Assembly: GCA_038062615.1 (NCBI GenBank)
Contig: JBBTWV010000096.1
Location: 1-26,805, forward strand
Reading direction: 5' to 3'
Source: JBBTWV01 sp038062615
Lineage (GTDB): Bacteria; Patescibacteriota; Gracilibacteria; UBA1369; UM-FILTER-53-11
Length of the DNA: 26,805 nucleotides
The notes under the pieces are model-generated. The model was not told where the DNA came from. It saw only the letters and a list, made by a program, of their open reading frames with translations, and made no database searches. Numbering within the stretch: the first letter of the stretch is position 1; every line of letters begins with the position of its first letter. Positions 6,660 to 14,232 of this stretch are shown here, piece by piece. The position numbers and the translations under genes are program-made.

Positions 6660-7904
6660 TTACTCGTACCGCAACGCCTCAATGGGGCTTTTGAGCGAGG
6701 CTTTGCGTGCGGGGTAAATCCCAAAAACTAAACCGGTAATGGATGAGACGGCCACGGCAAGCAAGATGGCGCTGAGTGGGAGAGAAAAACTCCAGTCGGT
6801 TTTGATTATTTGGATAAGCACAAAAGAAATGAGACCCGTGACAAAACTTCCAATGGCAATTCCCACCATGCCGCCCAAAAAAGTGAGGATGACGGCTTCC
6901 CACAAAAACTGTTGAAGGATGTCCGCGTTGGTAGCGCCAACGGCTTTGCGTAAGCCAATTTCTTTGGTTCGCTCAATCACCGAAACCAACATAATATTCA
7001 TAATTCCAATGCCGCCAACAATGAGTGAGATGAAGGCGATGGAGGTCAAAAAAATCGTGAGAATCGAGGTGACATTGCCAAGTAGTGAGAGCGCATCTTC
7101 TTGCGTGCGGATGGTGAAGTCGTCTTTATCGGGATCCGTAATGCGATGGTTGTGCCGTAGGATTTTTTCAATGCGTGAAGTAGTGAAGGCAATGTTATAC
7201 GCATCGCTGGCCTGAATGGTAATGACATTATAAAAATCAATGCCGAGCATCTGCTTTTGGGCCGTGGAAACGGGCATGAGTACCAAGTTGTCTTGGTCTA
7301 CACCAAAAGGTCCCAAACCTTTTTTTTCTAATACTCCAATGACGCGAAAAGTAATATCTTTAAGCCTCACGCTTTTGCCGATGGGATTTTTTTCTCCAAA
7401 GAGGGTAGTGGCGATTTCGGAACCCAAAACCACCACACGATTTAAAGAGTCTACATCCGCACGAGTGAAAACAGAACCTTTCACCGTTTTAAAATTACGC
7501 ATGGAGAAAAAATCTTCGGAAGTACCTTCGTAGGTGACGGTGGAGTCATTATTTTCATAGACAATTTTTCCTTGTCCGCGAACTTCTGGCGCCGCTTTCT
7601 CAATACTCGGCTCGCGTTTAAAGGCTTCTACGTCTGCTTTTACGAGTGTTTTTATGATGACGCCTTGCACTGATGGCGGCGAGGCGAACCGAGAACCTTT
7701 AGTGGCTCCTGGAATAATAAAAACTAAATTGGAACCCACGCCCTGCACTTGATTCAAAATGAGTTGCTGTGCGGAGCTACCGATGGACATGAGGATGATA
7801 ACCGAAGCGATGCCAATCACAATTCCAAGCATGGTGAGGAGCGAGCGCATTTTGGCATGCTTGAGTCCCAGGACGGCGGTGCGGATAGAATCGGTGACTT
7901 TCAT
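6660..7904 (-). CDS. MacB/FtsX-type ABC transporter permease
   Basis: This is the membrane subunit of a MacAB/YknXYZ-like exporter, thought to drive an extracytoplasmic adaptor by mechanotransmission rather than to form a classic channel. The 415-residue form has one helix near residues 20-42 (SLLTMLGIVIGIASVIILMS), a large extracytoplasmic MacB-PCD domain of about 220 residues, and three C-terminal helices. The FtsX hallmark ERTKEIGLRKAVGA follows the second helix. I chose ATG at 7904 because it lies 10 nt after the ATPase stop. The frame extends further to 8009, but that part would overlap the ATPase gene and lacks resemblance. It is the last gene of the adaptor-ATPase-permease operon. No Shine-Dalgarno sequence is present. 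The substrate is unknown. Confidence 0.9.
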   Translation of the reverse strand: MKVTDSIRTAVLGLKHAKMRSLLTMLGIVIGIASVIILMSIGSSAQQLILNQVQGVGSNLVFIIPGATKGSRFASPPSVQGVIIKTLVKADVEAFKREPSIEKAAPEVRGQGKIVYENNDSTVTYEGTSEDFFSMRNFKTVKGSVFTRADVDSLNRVVVLGSEIATTLFGEKNPIGKSVRLKDITFRVIGVLEKKGLGPFGVDQDNLVLMPVSTAQKQMLGIDFYNVITIQASDAYNIAFTTSRIEKILRHNHRITDPDKDDFTIRTQEDALSLLGNVTSILTIFLTSIAFISLIVGGIGIMNIMLVSVIERTKEIGLRKAVGATNADILQQFLWEAVILTFLGGMVGIAIGSFVTGLISFVLIQIIKTDWSFSLPLSAILLAVAVSSITGLVFGIYPARKASLKSPIEALRYE

Positions 7905-7914
7905 GAGGAGGAAA

Positions 7915-8628
7915 TTACTTAAAAAATTCTTCACTCTTACGGCGGCTTTCGGTAATAACGGTATCGGATTCCAAAAGTCCATCGCGGATTTTAATGAGAC
8001 GATTGGCAAACTGTGCAGTGGTCGTCTCGTGCGTCACCAAAATAATAGTGCGGCTCGATGCATGCAGTTTTTGGAAAATCTCCATCACCTGCGCGCCGGA
8101 CTTACTATCTAAATTTCCCGTAGGCTCATCCGCAAAAATCACATTCGGATCATTCACGAGTGCTCGGGCAATGGCCACGCGCTGCTTTTGTCCGCCAGAA
8201 AGTTTCCCTGCTTCGGTAAACAGTTTTTCGCTCAGTCCTACTGATGCCACCGCGATTTCTACCATGGCTTTTCGGCTGGAAGGCGGCACATCCGGAGAGT
8301 AGAGGAGCGGCATCTCCACGTTTTCATAAACGCTGGAACGTGAGAGCAAATTAAATGACTGAAAAACAAATCCCATGTCTTTGTTGCGAATCCGAGCCAA
8401 ATCCAAATCCGAAAGATGTCCAATTTCTTTTCCTAAAAAAGTGTACGAGCCACCCGTGGAGCGATCCATAAAACTCAAAATGTGCAGCAGGGTAGACTTA
8501 CCGGAGCCGGAAGGGCCCATAATAGAAACAAACTCGCCTTTTTGAATGCTAAAAGAAACGCCTTTAAGAGCCACGGTCACGGCTCCGTCATCACGATATT
8601 CTTTTTGTATATTTGAGATGAAAATCAT
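7915..8628 (-). CDS. MacB/LolD-type ABC transporter ATPase
   Basis: This 237-residue protein is the ATP-binding subunit of the exporter. All motifs are intact: Walker A GPSGSGKS at 38-45, Q-loop VFQSFN near 88-93, signature LSGGQKQR at 143-150, Walker B VIFADEP at 163-169 and H-loop His200. The closely spaced LSGGQKQRVAIARAL and EPTGNLD are typical of the MacB/LolD/FtsE group. It lies between the adaptor (49 nt upstream) and the permease (10 nt downstream) on the same strand, so the three are one operon. The last about 17 residues are charged. There is no Shine-Dalgarno sequence before the ATG. Confidence 0.95.
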   Translation of the reverse strand: MIFISNIQKEYRDDGAVTVALKGVSFSIQKGEFVSIMGPSGSGKSTLLHILSFMDRSTGGSYTFLGKEIGHLSDLDLARIRNKDMGFVFQSFNLLSRSSVYENVEMPLLYSPDVPPSSRKAMVEIAVASVGLSEKLFTEAGKLSGGQKQRVAIARALVNDPNVIFADEPTGNLDSKSGAQVMEIFQKLHASSRTIILVTHETTTAQFANRLIKIRDGLLESDTVITESRRKSEEFFK

Positions 8629-8677
8629 AAGTATATTTTACTAGCTGGCTATGATGTATTTCCTGAGGACAATTTAG

Positions 8678-10420
8678 CTATTTGGCACCGATGTTGATGA
8701 CCGACTCTCCTTCGCTCACTCCACTGAGAATTTCAACATTACTATCTTCACCGCGGATGCCAACTCCAACGGGAATATCTTTCGTCGAACTCCCGCTGCC
8801 TTTTCGTACAAAAGTGCCTTTATCGGTTTCTACGATGGCAAATTCTGGAAGAATGAGTACGCCCGTATGGCGTGCGGTTTCAATTCGCAAATTGGCGGTG
8901 AGCCCGCTTTTAAAACGAGGATCCGGCGTATCAAACGCCACCGTTACTTTAAAATTCACCACGCCATCTACAATGGTTTCCGCCGGATTAATCCGCACCA
9001 CTTTTCCAAAAAACTCATTCCCCGGCAAAGCATCCAACGTGATGATAACTGGATTTCCAATGCCAAGGCTTCCAATATCCACTTCCGGAATATTCGCCTC
9101 GATCTCAAATTTGGCCAGAGACATCACAGAAACGAGAGGTGCGCTGGCGGCTACAATCTCACCAACTTTTCCATCAAACTTGGTAACCGTACCTTCAATG
9201 GGGGAGCGAATGATAGTTTTTCCAATCTGTGCCTGAGCATTTTCGCTGTTGGCCGTGGCCTGCGCAATTTGCGCTTTTTGCGCCTGCACGTTGGCCCTGG
9301 CTTGCCTTACTTTGGCTTGTTGAAGGCCAAGCTGCTCTTTGGTAGAACCCGCTTGTTTGAGAGCCAGTTCATCCTGTGCACTGGCCAAAGCATTCTGTGC
9401 CTCATTCAATTTTGCCTGCGCGGCGCTGAGAGCATTTTCGTTCACCGCTTTTTGCGCGGTAAGAGCCTGCTCCTGCGCATTTATACTCATCTGTGCGGCG
9501 TTCACGTTCGTGCGTGCCGTGGCCAAGTTGGTGCGGTCGGTGGACCTGGCCGGGTCGCCTAGGGAACATGAAGTCGTCACTAAATCATTGGCGCGATCAA
9601 TAAATTTTTTAATGATAACGAGTTGCTCCTGAGATGACTTCAGGAGTGCGTCGAGTTTTATCACATCACTACCGGCACTTGTTTCTGCGAGTTCTTTTTT
9701 CCATGCCACGAGAATGCTTTCACTCTCTCGGCGCAAGTTTATGGCTTCCGTCTCCGCTGATGAATCACACGAATGAAAGCTCACATTAAAACCATTCACC
9801 GGATCGCCAGTTACCACCGTTGCTGATTTTGTCCTCACCGCATCTTCGGACGTGGCATAAGCACTGCTCGTAGTGTCATGCACATCTTTGTAAATGTTTT
9901 CCAAATCCGTCTGATTTTTGCTCGTCACATTATTCAAATTTGTTTGCGCATCTGCCAGGCTCTGCTTCGTATTGTTAACTTTGGTTTGAGCAAGTTGAAC
10001 TTCTTCGCTTCTCGTTCCGCGATTTACTTCCTCAAGCCGTACTTGCTCGGCATCCAATGCCGCTTGGTACTGTTGTAACTGAGCCCGCGCCACAGCAACT
10101 CCCGCCTGTGCCTGATTGAATTGTGCCGAGAGATCTTCTACGTTTAAATCCATTAAAATTTGGCCGGCATGGACCTGGTCGCCAATTTTGGCATAGTGAT
10201 GAGAAATTTTTCCGCCGCGTTCAAACGCCAGAGAAACTTCTTGGGTGGGCTTGAGCCGTCCCGTTACATTCACTTCTTGCACAATGTCGCCGCGCGCAAC
10301 TTTTACCAGTTCCAAGGCTGGTTTTTTGCCGCGTCCAAAAACCATGGGGCCAAAGATTATGGCTATCAAGAGCCCTCCAAGGACCCAGCGCACGGTTCGT
10401 TTTTTGAGGAATGAAGTCAT
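8678..10420 (-). CDS. HlyD/MacA-type periplasmic adaptor protein
   Basis: This membrane-fusion-type adaptor works with the MacB-like ATPase and permease encoded after it. It has one N-terminal anchor helix (residues 11-28), then a split biotinyl-lipoyl domain (VTGRLKPTQEVSLAFERGG near 52-70 and IIRSPIEGTVTKFDGKVGE near 403-421). Between these lies an exceptionally long Ala/Gln-rich coiled coil, and after them a beta-barrel and membrane-proximal domain up to 580. At 580 residues it is far longer than MacA (about 370). The extra length is a segment of about 125 residues (165-290) inside the hairpin, with two cysteines, C218 and C285, that could form a disulfide. In a cell without an outer membrane the adaptor would work as in Bacillus YknX. 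It is divergent from the amidase gene. Confidence 0.9.
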   Translation of the reverse strand: MTSFLKKRTVRWVLGGLLIAIIFGPMVFGRGKKPALELVKVARGDIVQEVNVTGRLKPTQEVSLAFERGGKISHHYAKIGDQVHAGQILMDLNVEDLSAQFNQAQAGVAVARAQLQQYQAALDAEQVRLEEVNRGTRSEEVQLAQTKVNNTKQSLADAQTNLNNVTSKNQTDLENIYKDVHDTTSSAYATSEDAVRTKSATVVTGDPVNGFNVSFHSCDSSAETEAINLRRESESILVAWKKELAETSAGSDVIKLDALLKSSQEQLVIIKKFIDRANDLVTTSCSLGDPARSTDRTNLATARTNVNAAQMSINAQEQALTAQKAVNENALSAAQAKLNEAQNALASAQDELALKQAGSTKEQLGLQQAKVRQARANVQAQKAQIAQATANSENAQAQIGKTIIRSPIEGTVTKFDGKVGEIVAASAPLVSVMSLAKFEIEANIPEVDIGSLGIGNPVIITLDALPGNEFFGKVVRINPAETIVDGVVNFKVTVAFDTPDPRFKSGLTANLRIETARHTGVLILPEFAIVETDKGTFVRKGSGSSTKDIPVGVGIRGEDSNVEILSGVSEGESVINIGAK

Positions 10421-10467
10421 AGGGATGATAGGGGTAGAGTTTTACCAGAAAGCGGCAAGATAGCAAA

Positions 10468-10496
10468 TTGGCGTGTGATAAAAAATATGTTATAAT
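10468..10496 (+). promoter_or_regulatory. sigma70-type promoter of the PGRP amidase
   Basis: TTGGCG at 10468-10473, a 17-nt spacer and a perfect TATAAT at 10491-10496 lie 6 nt before the ATG at 10503. The predicted transcription start coincides with the start codon, giving a leaderless mRNA. Confidence 0.75.
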
Positions 10497-10502
10497 CAAC
10501 CA

Positions 10503-11342
10503 ATGTTTATATTTTCACAATGCGGTCGTTATATCTGGCGCAACTTAGATGGCGAGAATTTTGAACCATACGTCAAAAACGAAGTGAGAAAACTTTTGGC
10601 GCAAGTCACGATGCCAGGATCCACGAAGCCTCCGGAAAAAAGTGAAATTAAAAAACCGTCCATCGTCAGCCGTAAAGAATGGAGTGCGCGACCGCTCAAG
10701 GAAGGCGCTGATGTGCTGGAATATACAGGTGATTTAAAAAAAATACTCACTCATATTGTTGTTCACGAGACTGCTTTTGCGGACAGGCCGGGGCCGCGAC
10801 ACATCCAGGATTATCAAATGGATAGAATGGGTTACGATGATATGGCGTATCATTTTTTTATTGATAAAGACGGAAAAATTTATGAAGGCAGAGATATTCA
10901 CCTGATGGGTTCCCACGCCGGTCAAACAAAAGAGGCAAATGAACTGGCCAAGGCTATTCGGGCGGGAACCGTTACCGACCGAACGATTCCTCAGGCGCGA
11001 GCTATGGATCCTGATTTTGGGACGATCGGCGTTGTGCTGGACGGCCGTTTTGATAATTCGGTGCAAGTACCAAGTCCGCAACAGCTCATCGCGCTTAAAT
11101 CGCTCTTGAAATATTTGAAACAGGAATACGAAATTCCCGGCGAAAATATCATCACCCATGACCACGTGAAGCCTGATATTGTTGAGCGGCGCGGGCTGAC
11201 TTTTTTGGAGGGCACGGAAACCGAGTGTCCGGGGTTGCCGGTAAGCCAAGCGCTGGCGGCTATGAAGCCAGATTTTTCGCCGGATTCGCCGGCGGCAGTT
11301 CAAAAAAAATTGCCGCAGACATTGCCGCCTTCTCATGAATAG
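10503..11342 (+). CDS. PGRP/Amidase_2 N-acetylmuramoyl-L-alanine amidase
   Basis: This zinc amidase would cut the lactyl-amide bond between N-acetylmuramic acid and the stem peptide of peptidoglycan. The PGRP fold occupies about residues 52-250. It has the family entry motif IVSRKEWSARP at 54-64, the first zinc ligand in VVHETA (H88), MAYHFFIDKDGKIYEGRD (115-131) and GSHAG (136-140). The second ligand is in ITHDHV (H219), and the Cys ligand is in ECPG (C242). All catalytic positions look intact. The first 50 residues show no clear signal peptide or membrane helix, which is odd for a wall hydrolase. Either export is non-classical or the protein acts in the cytoplasm on recycled fragments. A leaderless promoter fits the ATG. 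Its stop overlaps the convergent ferric-reductase-like gene by 10 nt. Confidence 0.88.
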   Translation: MFIFSQCGRYIWRNLDGENFEPYVKNEVRKLLAQVTMPGSTKPPEKSEIKKPSIVSRKEWSARPLKEGADVLEYTGDLKKILTHIVVHETAFADRPGPRHIQDYQMDRMGYDDMAYHFFIDKDGKIYEGRDIHLMGSHAGQTKEANELAKAIRAGTVTDRTIPQARAMDPDFGTIGVVLDGRFDNSVQVPSPQQLIALKSLLKYLKQEYEIPGENIITHDHVKPDIVERRGLTFLEGTETECPGLPVSQALAAMKPDFSPDSPAAVQKKLPQTLPPSHE

Positions 11343-11926
11343 GCCAGATACGCCGTTACCAAATAGAGCAGAATAATGGCTACTCCAATATACGTTCCAA
11401 GGGATTTGAGCCCTCGCTGTTTGGCGATTTTTAAGTACCAAAAGAGTTCTCCAAAAAGCGCAAGGAAGGTTGCCGCTAACAAAAAATATCCGGGTGCTGT
11501 TTTGAGTGCGGCAGGGTTCATCGTGAGAAAATGAAAAATGATTCCCCAATAAGCAAGGTAGACAAAACGATGAATGAACTTCCACACTTTTGGCGTCAGT
11601 TTTACCATGGCGTAATCCGTGGAAGTGATCGTCATGATGAGCAAAATGGGAAAGGCAATGACGCTGAAAATAACGGGATTGGCGAATGGATTCCAAGAAA
11701 AAAATATGAGCGCAAAATTATAATGCAGAAAATAATGAAGGACGCTTGCAATATGAAAACATCCAAATAAAAAACCGCTCACACCCAAGTATCTCCGAAT
11801 GCGCCAATGAATGGCCCAGCGCGGAACCCATTTAAGAAAAAAGAGAAGATGCCAAGCATTTTCCAATGGGAAGGTCTTTGAAGCGTTGCGATCGGTTGAG
11901 TTGTTGCCGGCGCGGGATTGGTCCAC
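11333..11926 (-). CDS. ferric reductase-like (MsrQ/YedZ-type) heme membrane protein
   Basis: This 197-residue membrane protein resembles the ferric-reductase-like transmembrane domain found in MsrQ/YedZ, b-type heme proteins that pass electrons across the membrane. RRYLGVSGFLFGCFHIASVLHYF (about residues 44-66) matches the RRxLG...H segment of that family. A later KFIHRFVYLAYWGIIFHFL provides the second histidine pair. Five to six helices are visible. The first 25 residues, from a GTG start right after an in-frame stop, look unlike a natural N terminus. A different frame just upstream, from ATG 11946, reads more like one and would join through a run of six A's (11837-11842 on the plus strand). 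A frameshift or programmed slip is therefore possible. No partner oxidoreductase is adjacent. Confidence 0.72.
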   Translation of the reverse strand: MDQSRAGNNSTDRNASKTFPLENAWHLLFFLKWVPRWAIHWRIRRYLGVSGFLFGCFHIASVLHYFLHYNFALIFFSWNPFANPVIFSVIAFPILLIMTITSTDYAMVKLTPKVWKFIHRFVYLAYWGIIFHFLTMNPAALKTAPGYFLLAATFLALFGELFWYLKIAKQRGLKSLGTYIGVAIILLYLVTAYLAYS

Positions 11927-12013
11927 AAATTAGGATTTGGATCCATCAGGATTTTTTCCACTCCGCATTGGTCTTCTGAATTTTCCCTTTTTGATCCATA
12001 CTGTGAGCATATT

Positions 12014-12424
12014 ATGAATTTTCCTGTTTTGCTTCCGCCGAAATTTTTAGAAACAGCCGCCCAGCTGAATATTTTTCCGGCGGATATTGATGAGCAGTTT
12101 ATTCGCGGAGGTGGACACGGAGGCCAAAAAATGAACAAGACTTCCAGCTGCGTGCTGCTGAGGCATCGGCCTACCGGCATTGAAGTGCGATGCCAGGCTT
12201 TTCGGGAGCAGAGCAAGAATCGCGTGAAAGCTTATGAGCTCCTCATTTTAAAAATTGAAGATAAGGTGAAAGGCCACGAGTCAGAAAAATCCAAAAAAAT
12301 TTTTAAACTGCGCAAGCAAAAGAACAAGCGGAGTAAACGCTCCCGCGAAAAAATGCTGGAAATCAAACGCCGCCGCAGTGAGATTAAAGGTATGAGGCGT
12401 CCGCCAACGCTAGGGAACCTATGA
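12014..12424 (+). CDS. GGQ-motif release-factor-like protein (ribosome rescue type)
   Basis: This 136-residue protein has only the catalytic RF-1 domain. The GGQ motif that triggers peptidyl-tRNA hydrolysis is at residues 36-38 within RGGGHGGQKMNKTSS. There is no stop-codon recognition domain. From about residue 80 the protein becomes a highly basic tail (KLRKQKNKRSKRSREK), as in ArfB/ICT1-type rescue factors that insert a basic tail into the empty mRNA channel of stalled ribosomes. I chose ATG 12014, since the frame extends further upstream without resemblance. The stop overlaps the queA start (ATGA at 12421-12424), so translation of the two is probably coupled. The exact subtype, ArfB-like or RfH-like, is uncertain. 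Confidence 0.88.
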   Translation: MNFPVLLPPKFLETAAQLNIFPADIDEQFIRGGGHGGQKMNKTSSCVLLRHRPTGIEVRCQAFREQSKNRVKAYELLILKIEDKVKGHESEKSKKIFKLRKQKNKRSKRSREKMLEIKRRRSEIKGMRRPPTLGNL

Positions 12425-13449
12425 ATATTCAGGATTACGATTATGTTCTTCCGCCGGAGCTTATTGCTCAGGTTCCAGAAAGTCCGCGCGATGCGTCACG
12501 GCTTTTTGTTTATGATACGGTGCGAGATCAAATTATTTTTGATCAGTTTCGGAATGTGGATAAGTACCTTCCCTCGGATTCTTTTCTCGTTTTGAATTCG
12601 ACCAAGGTTGTGCCGGCGCGCCTGATGGTGAAAAAAGAAACAGGAGGTAAGGCCGAATTACTTTTGTTAGTGAATGAGTGGCGTGCCGGCGATTCTTTTA
12701 TTAAAACTTTAAGTGATCGCAAGCTTACCGTCGGCCAAAAAATCTTCATTCACAAACAGTTGGGCTTCCAAATCGCCGGACAGGATGAAAAAGTTTTTTT
12801 ATTAAAACCAAATTTTCCATGGAAGGATCTTCATAAAATCCTCATGCAATATGGAACCACGCCTATTCCTAAGTACATCCGCCATTCGCCGCTTAAGGAA
12901 GCTCAGTTGCGCCAAAAATATCAAACGGTGTTTGCTCGCAAGGCCGGTTCGACCGCTGCTCCAACGGCTTCGCTCCATTTTACCAAAAGTGTTTTTACCA
13001 AGTTGGCAAAAAAAGGAATCCCGCACCTCTTTGTAACGCTTCATGTCGGCCTAGGGACTTTTTCTCCAGTCACCGAAGAAAATTTTTCCAAGAAAAAATT
13101 ATGGAATGAGTATTTTGATATCGCCAAAACATCAGCTCGTAACATCCGCTCATTTAAAAAATCTGGAAAAAAACTCATTGCCGTTGGCACTACGGCGGTT
13201 CGCACCCTCGAGTCCGCCGCCAAAGGAAAAGAGCACGCCACCGATCTTTTTATTTTTCCGCCGTATTCATTTAAAGCCGTGGATGGCCTTATTACCAACT
13301 TCCACATCCCCAAATCCTCACTCATGATGCTGGTGGATGCTTTTTTGCAGCATAAAAAAGCAAAGCGAAACATTCGCGAGCTCTATCAAGTCGCCATTCA
13401 AAATCAATTTCGCTTCTATTCTTTTGGGGACGCGATGCTGATTCTCTAA
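12421..13449 (+). CDS. queA: S-adenosylmethionine:tRNA ribosyltransferase-isomerase QueA
   Basis: QueA transfers and rearranges the ribosyl group of S-adenosylmethionine onto preQ1 at tRNA position 34, making epoxyqueuosine in the queuosine pathway. The 342-residue protein has the family length and the expected blocks: LPPELIAQVPESPRDASRL at 10-28, DSFLVLNSTKVVPARL near 54, YQTVFARKAGSTAAPTASLHF near 162, VTLHVGLGTFSPV near 200, and the C-terminal FYSFGDAMLI. It starts inside the stop of the GGQ rescue gene. A weak intrinsic terminator follows. No other queuosine genes are in the window. Confidence 0.96.
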   Translation: MNIQDYDYVLPPELIAQVPESPRDASRLFVYDTVRDQIIFDQFRNVDKYLPSDSFLVLNSTKVVPARLMVKKETGGKAELLLLVNEWRAGDSFIKTLSDRKLTVGQKIFIHKQLGFQIAGQDEKVFLLKPNFPWKDLHKILMQYGTTPIPKYIRHSPLKEAQLRQKYQTVFARKAGSTAAPTASLHFTKSVFTKLAKKGIPHLFVTLHVGLGTFSPVTEENFSKKKLWNEYFDIAKTSARNIRSFKKSGKKLIAVGTTAVRTLESAAKGKEHATDLFIFPPYSFKAVDGLITNFHIPKSSLMMLVDAFLQHKKAKRNIRELYQVAIQNQFRFYSFGDAMLIL

Positions 13450-13484
13450 GTCCATTTCGGGGCCACCGTTATAAATGCCGAAGG

Positions 13485-13507
13485 GGTTAAAAATAACCTT
13501 TCTTTTT
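13485..13507 (+). terminator. probable intrinsic terminator after queA
   Basis: A small hairpin GGTTA-AAAA-TAACC is followed by TTTCTTTTT, 36 nt after the queA stop. The stem is only 5 bp and A/T-rich at its top, so it is a modest terminator. The rest of 13450-13524 shows nothing I can assign. Confidence 0.55.
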
Positions 13508-13524
13508 GGCTTGCCCAGGCATAG

Positions 13525-13552
13525 TTGACAAATTAGCTAAAATCTGTATAAT
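13525..13552 (+). promoter_or_regulatory. consensus sigma70 promoter of the L,D-transpeptidase operon
   Basis: A perfect TTGACA (13525-13530) and a perfect TATAAT (13547-13552) are separated by 16 nt. Transcription should start near 13559, leaving a leader of about 77 nt. This is the clearest exception to the leaderless pattern in the window. Confidence 0.85.
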
Positions 13553-13585
13553 TCACCTCTTTATCTGATAACAAGCTGAGTTCAG

Positions 13586-13629
13586 GCCGAGAGCCGCGGC
13601 TCGGCTAAGCAACAACGCGCCAAAGGCGC
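13586..13629 (+). promoter_or_regulatory. two hairpins in the leader of the L,D-transpeptidase mRNA
   Basis: GCCGAG...CTCGGC forms a 6-bp stem (13586-13605) around the self-complementary AGCCGCGG region. GCGCC-AAA-GGCGC forms a second stem (13617-13629) ending 6 nt before the ATG. No Shine-Dalgarno sequence lies between them and the start. They may modulate translation, or be palindromic repeats that landed in the leader. Confidence 0.5.
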
Positions 13630-13635
13630 ACAATT

Positions 13636-14199
13636 ATGCTTAAGAAAGCCATTATCTCGATGTTCTTACCTGTTGTTTTAGCTGCTACCTGGGTACCTGT
13701 AGCGCAGGCTGCATCTTCAGATTGGAATCAGGTAGAAGTTGCTGAATTTGAAGCCACGAAGGGAGACTATGTGATGGCTGATCTTAAAAACAGCACGGGT
13801 TACCTGTTAAATGATGAGACCAAGACGTATGCCTCTTTCCCTCTTTTGTCGGGCCAAAAACGAAAGGTGTACTACCTTGGCCGTTCCTACTTTGCCGCTA
13901 CGCCAGAGCAAACTTGGATAGTGCGAGAGTTGGCAATTCAAAGCGACCGTGTAACATTTTCTAAGAGTGGTGAGTTTTTGCGCTTGTATGATGGTGAGAA
14001 ACGCACGTCTTACGGCATCCATGGTAATAAATATTTCCAGACTATGACTTCTCGCGAGAATAAGTATGTAAGTATGGGTTGCATCCTTGTGGCTGATGAT
14101 GTTCTCGACATTATTCAAAATAGCTTTGATGCCGATGAAAAAGAGATGAGGGTGATTACGACGAGTGATGAGACGACGTTGCCGTTTTATGAAGAGTAA
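13636..14199 (+). CDS. L,D-transpeptidase-like (YkuD family) exported protein
   Basis: YkuD-type enzymes form 3-3 peptidoglycan crosslinks or attach proteins to the wall with a catalytic cysteine. This 187-residue protein has a signal peptide (hydrophobic residues 6-22, probable AQA cleavage near 26). The YkuD features are SYGIHGN with H129 and SMGCILV with the catalytic C149. The usual SHGC is SMGC here, so the second His of the motif is replaced by Met, and activity is plausible but unproven. There is no LysM or other wall-binding domain. It is driven by a consensus promoter with a structured leader. The rhodanese gene starts 33 nt later on the same strand and may be read through as well as from its own promoter. 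Confidence 0.82.
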   Translation: MLKKAIISMFLPVVLAATWVPVAQAASSDWNQVEVAEFEATKGDYVMADLKNSTGYLLNDETKTYASFPLLSGQKRKVYYLGRSYFAATPEQTWIVRELAIQSDRVTFSKSGEFLRLYDGEKRTSYGIHGNKYFQTMTSRENKYVSMGCILVADDVLDIIQNSFDADEKEMRVITTSDETTLPFYEE

Positions 14200-14232
14200 G
14201 TGGCGATAAAAATTTTGTGATACACTCGCTGC

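Noticed and set aside
6180..6660. A full-length or circularly permuted tmRNA gene
   Set aside because: The acceptor strands pair across only 72 nt, no tag reading frame was found, and a longer gene would run through the promoter and coding region of the lipoprotein. A relic remains possible.
7905..8009. Upstream extension of the MacB-like permease
   Set aside because: It overlaps the end of the ATPase gene and shows no family resemblance. ATG 7904 just after the ATPase stop is the natural start.
11779..12216. 145-codon minus-strand frame opposite the release-factor-like gene
   Set aside because: Most of it is the shadow of the GGQ gene on the other strand. Only its last part near 11840-11946 is kept, as a possible N terminus for the ferric-reductase-like protein.
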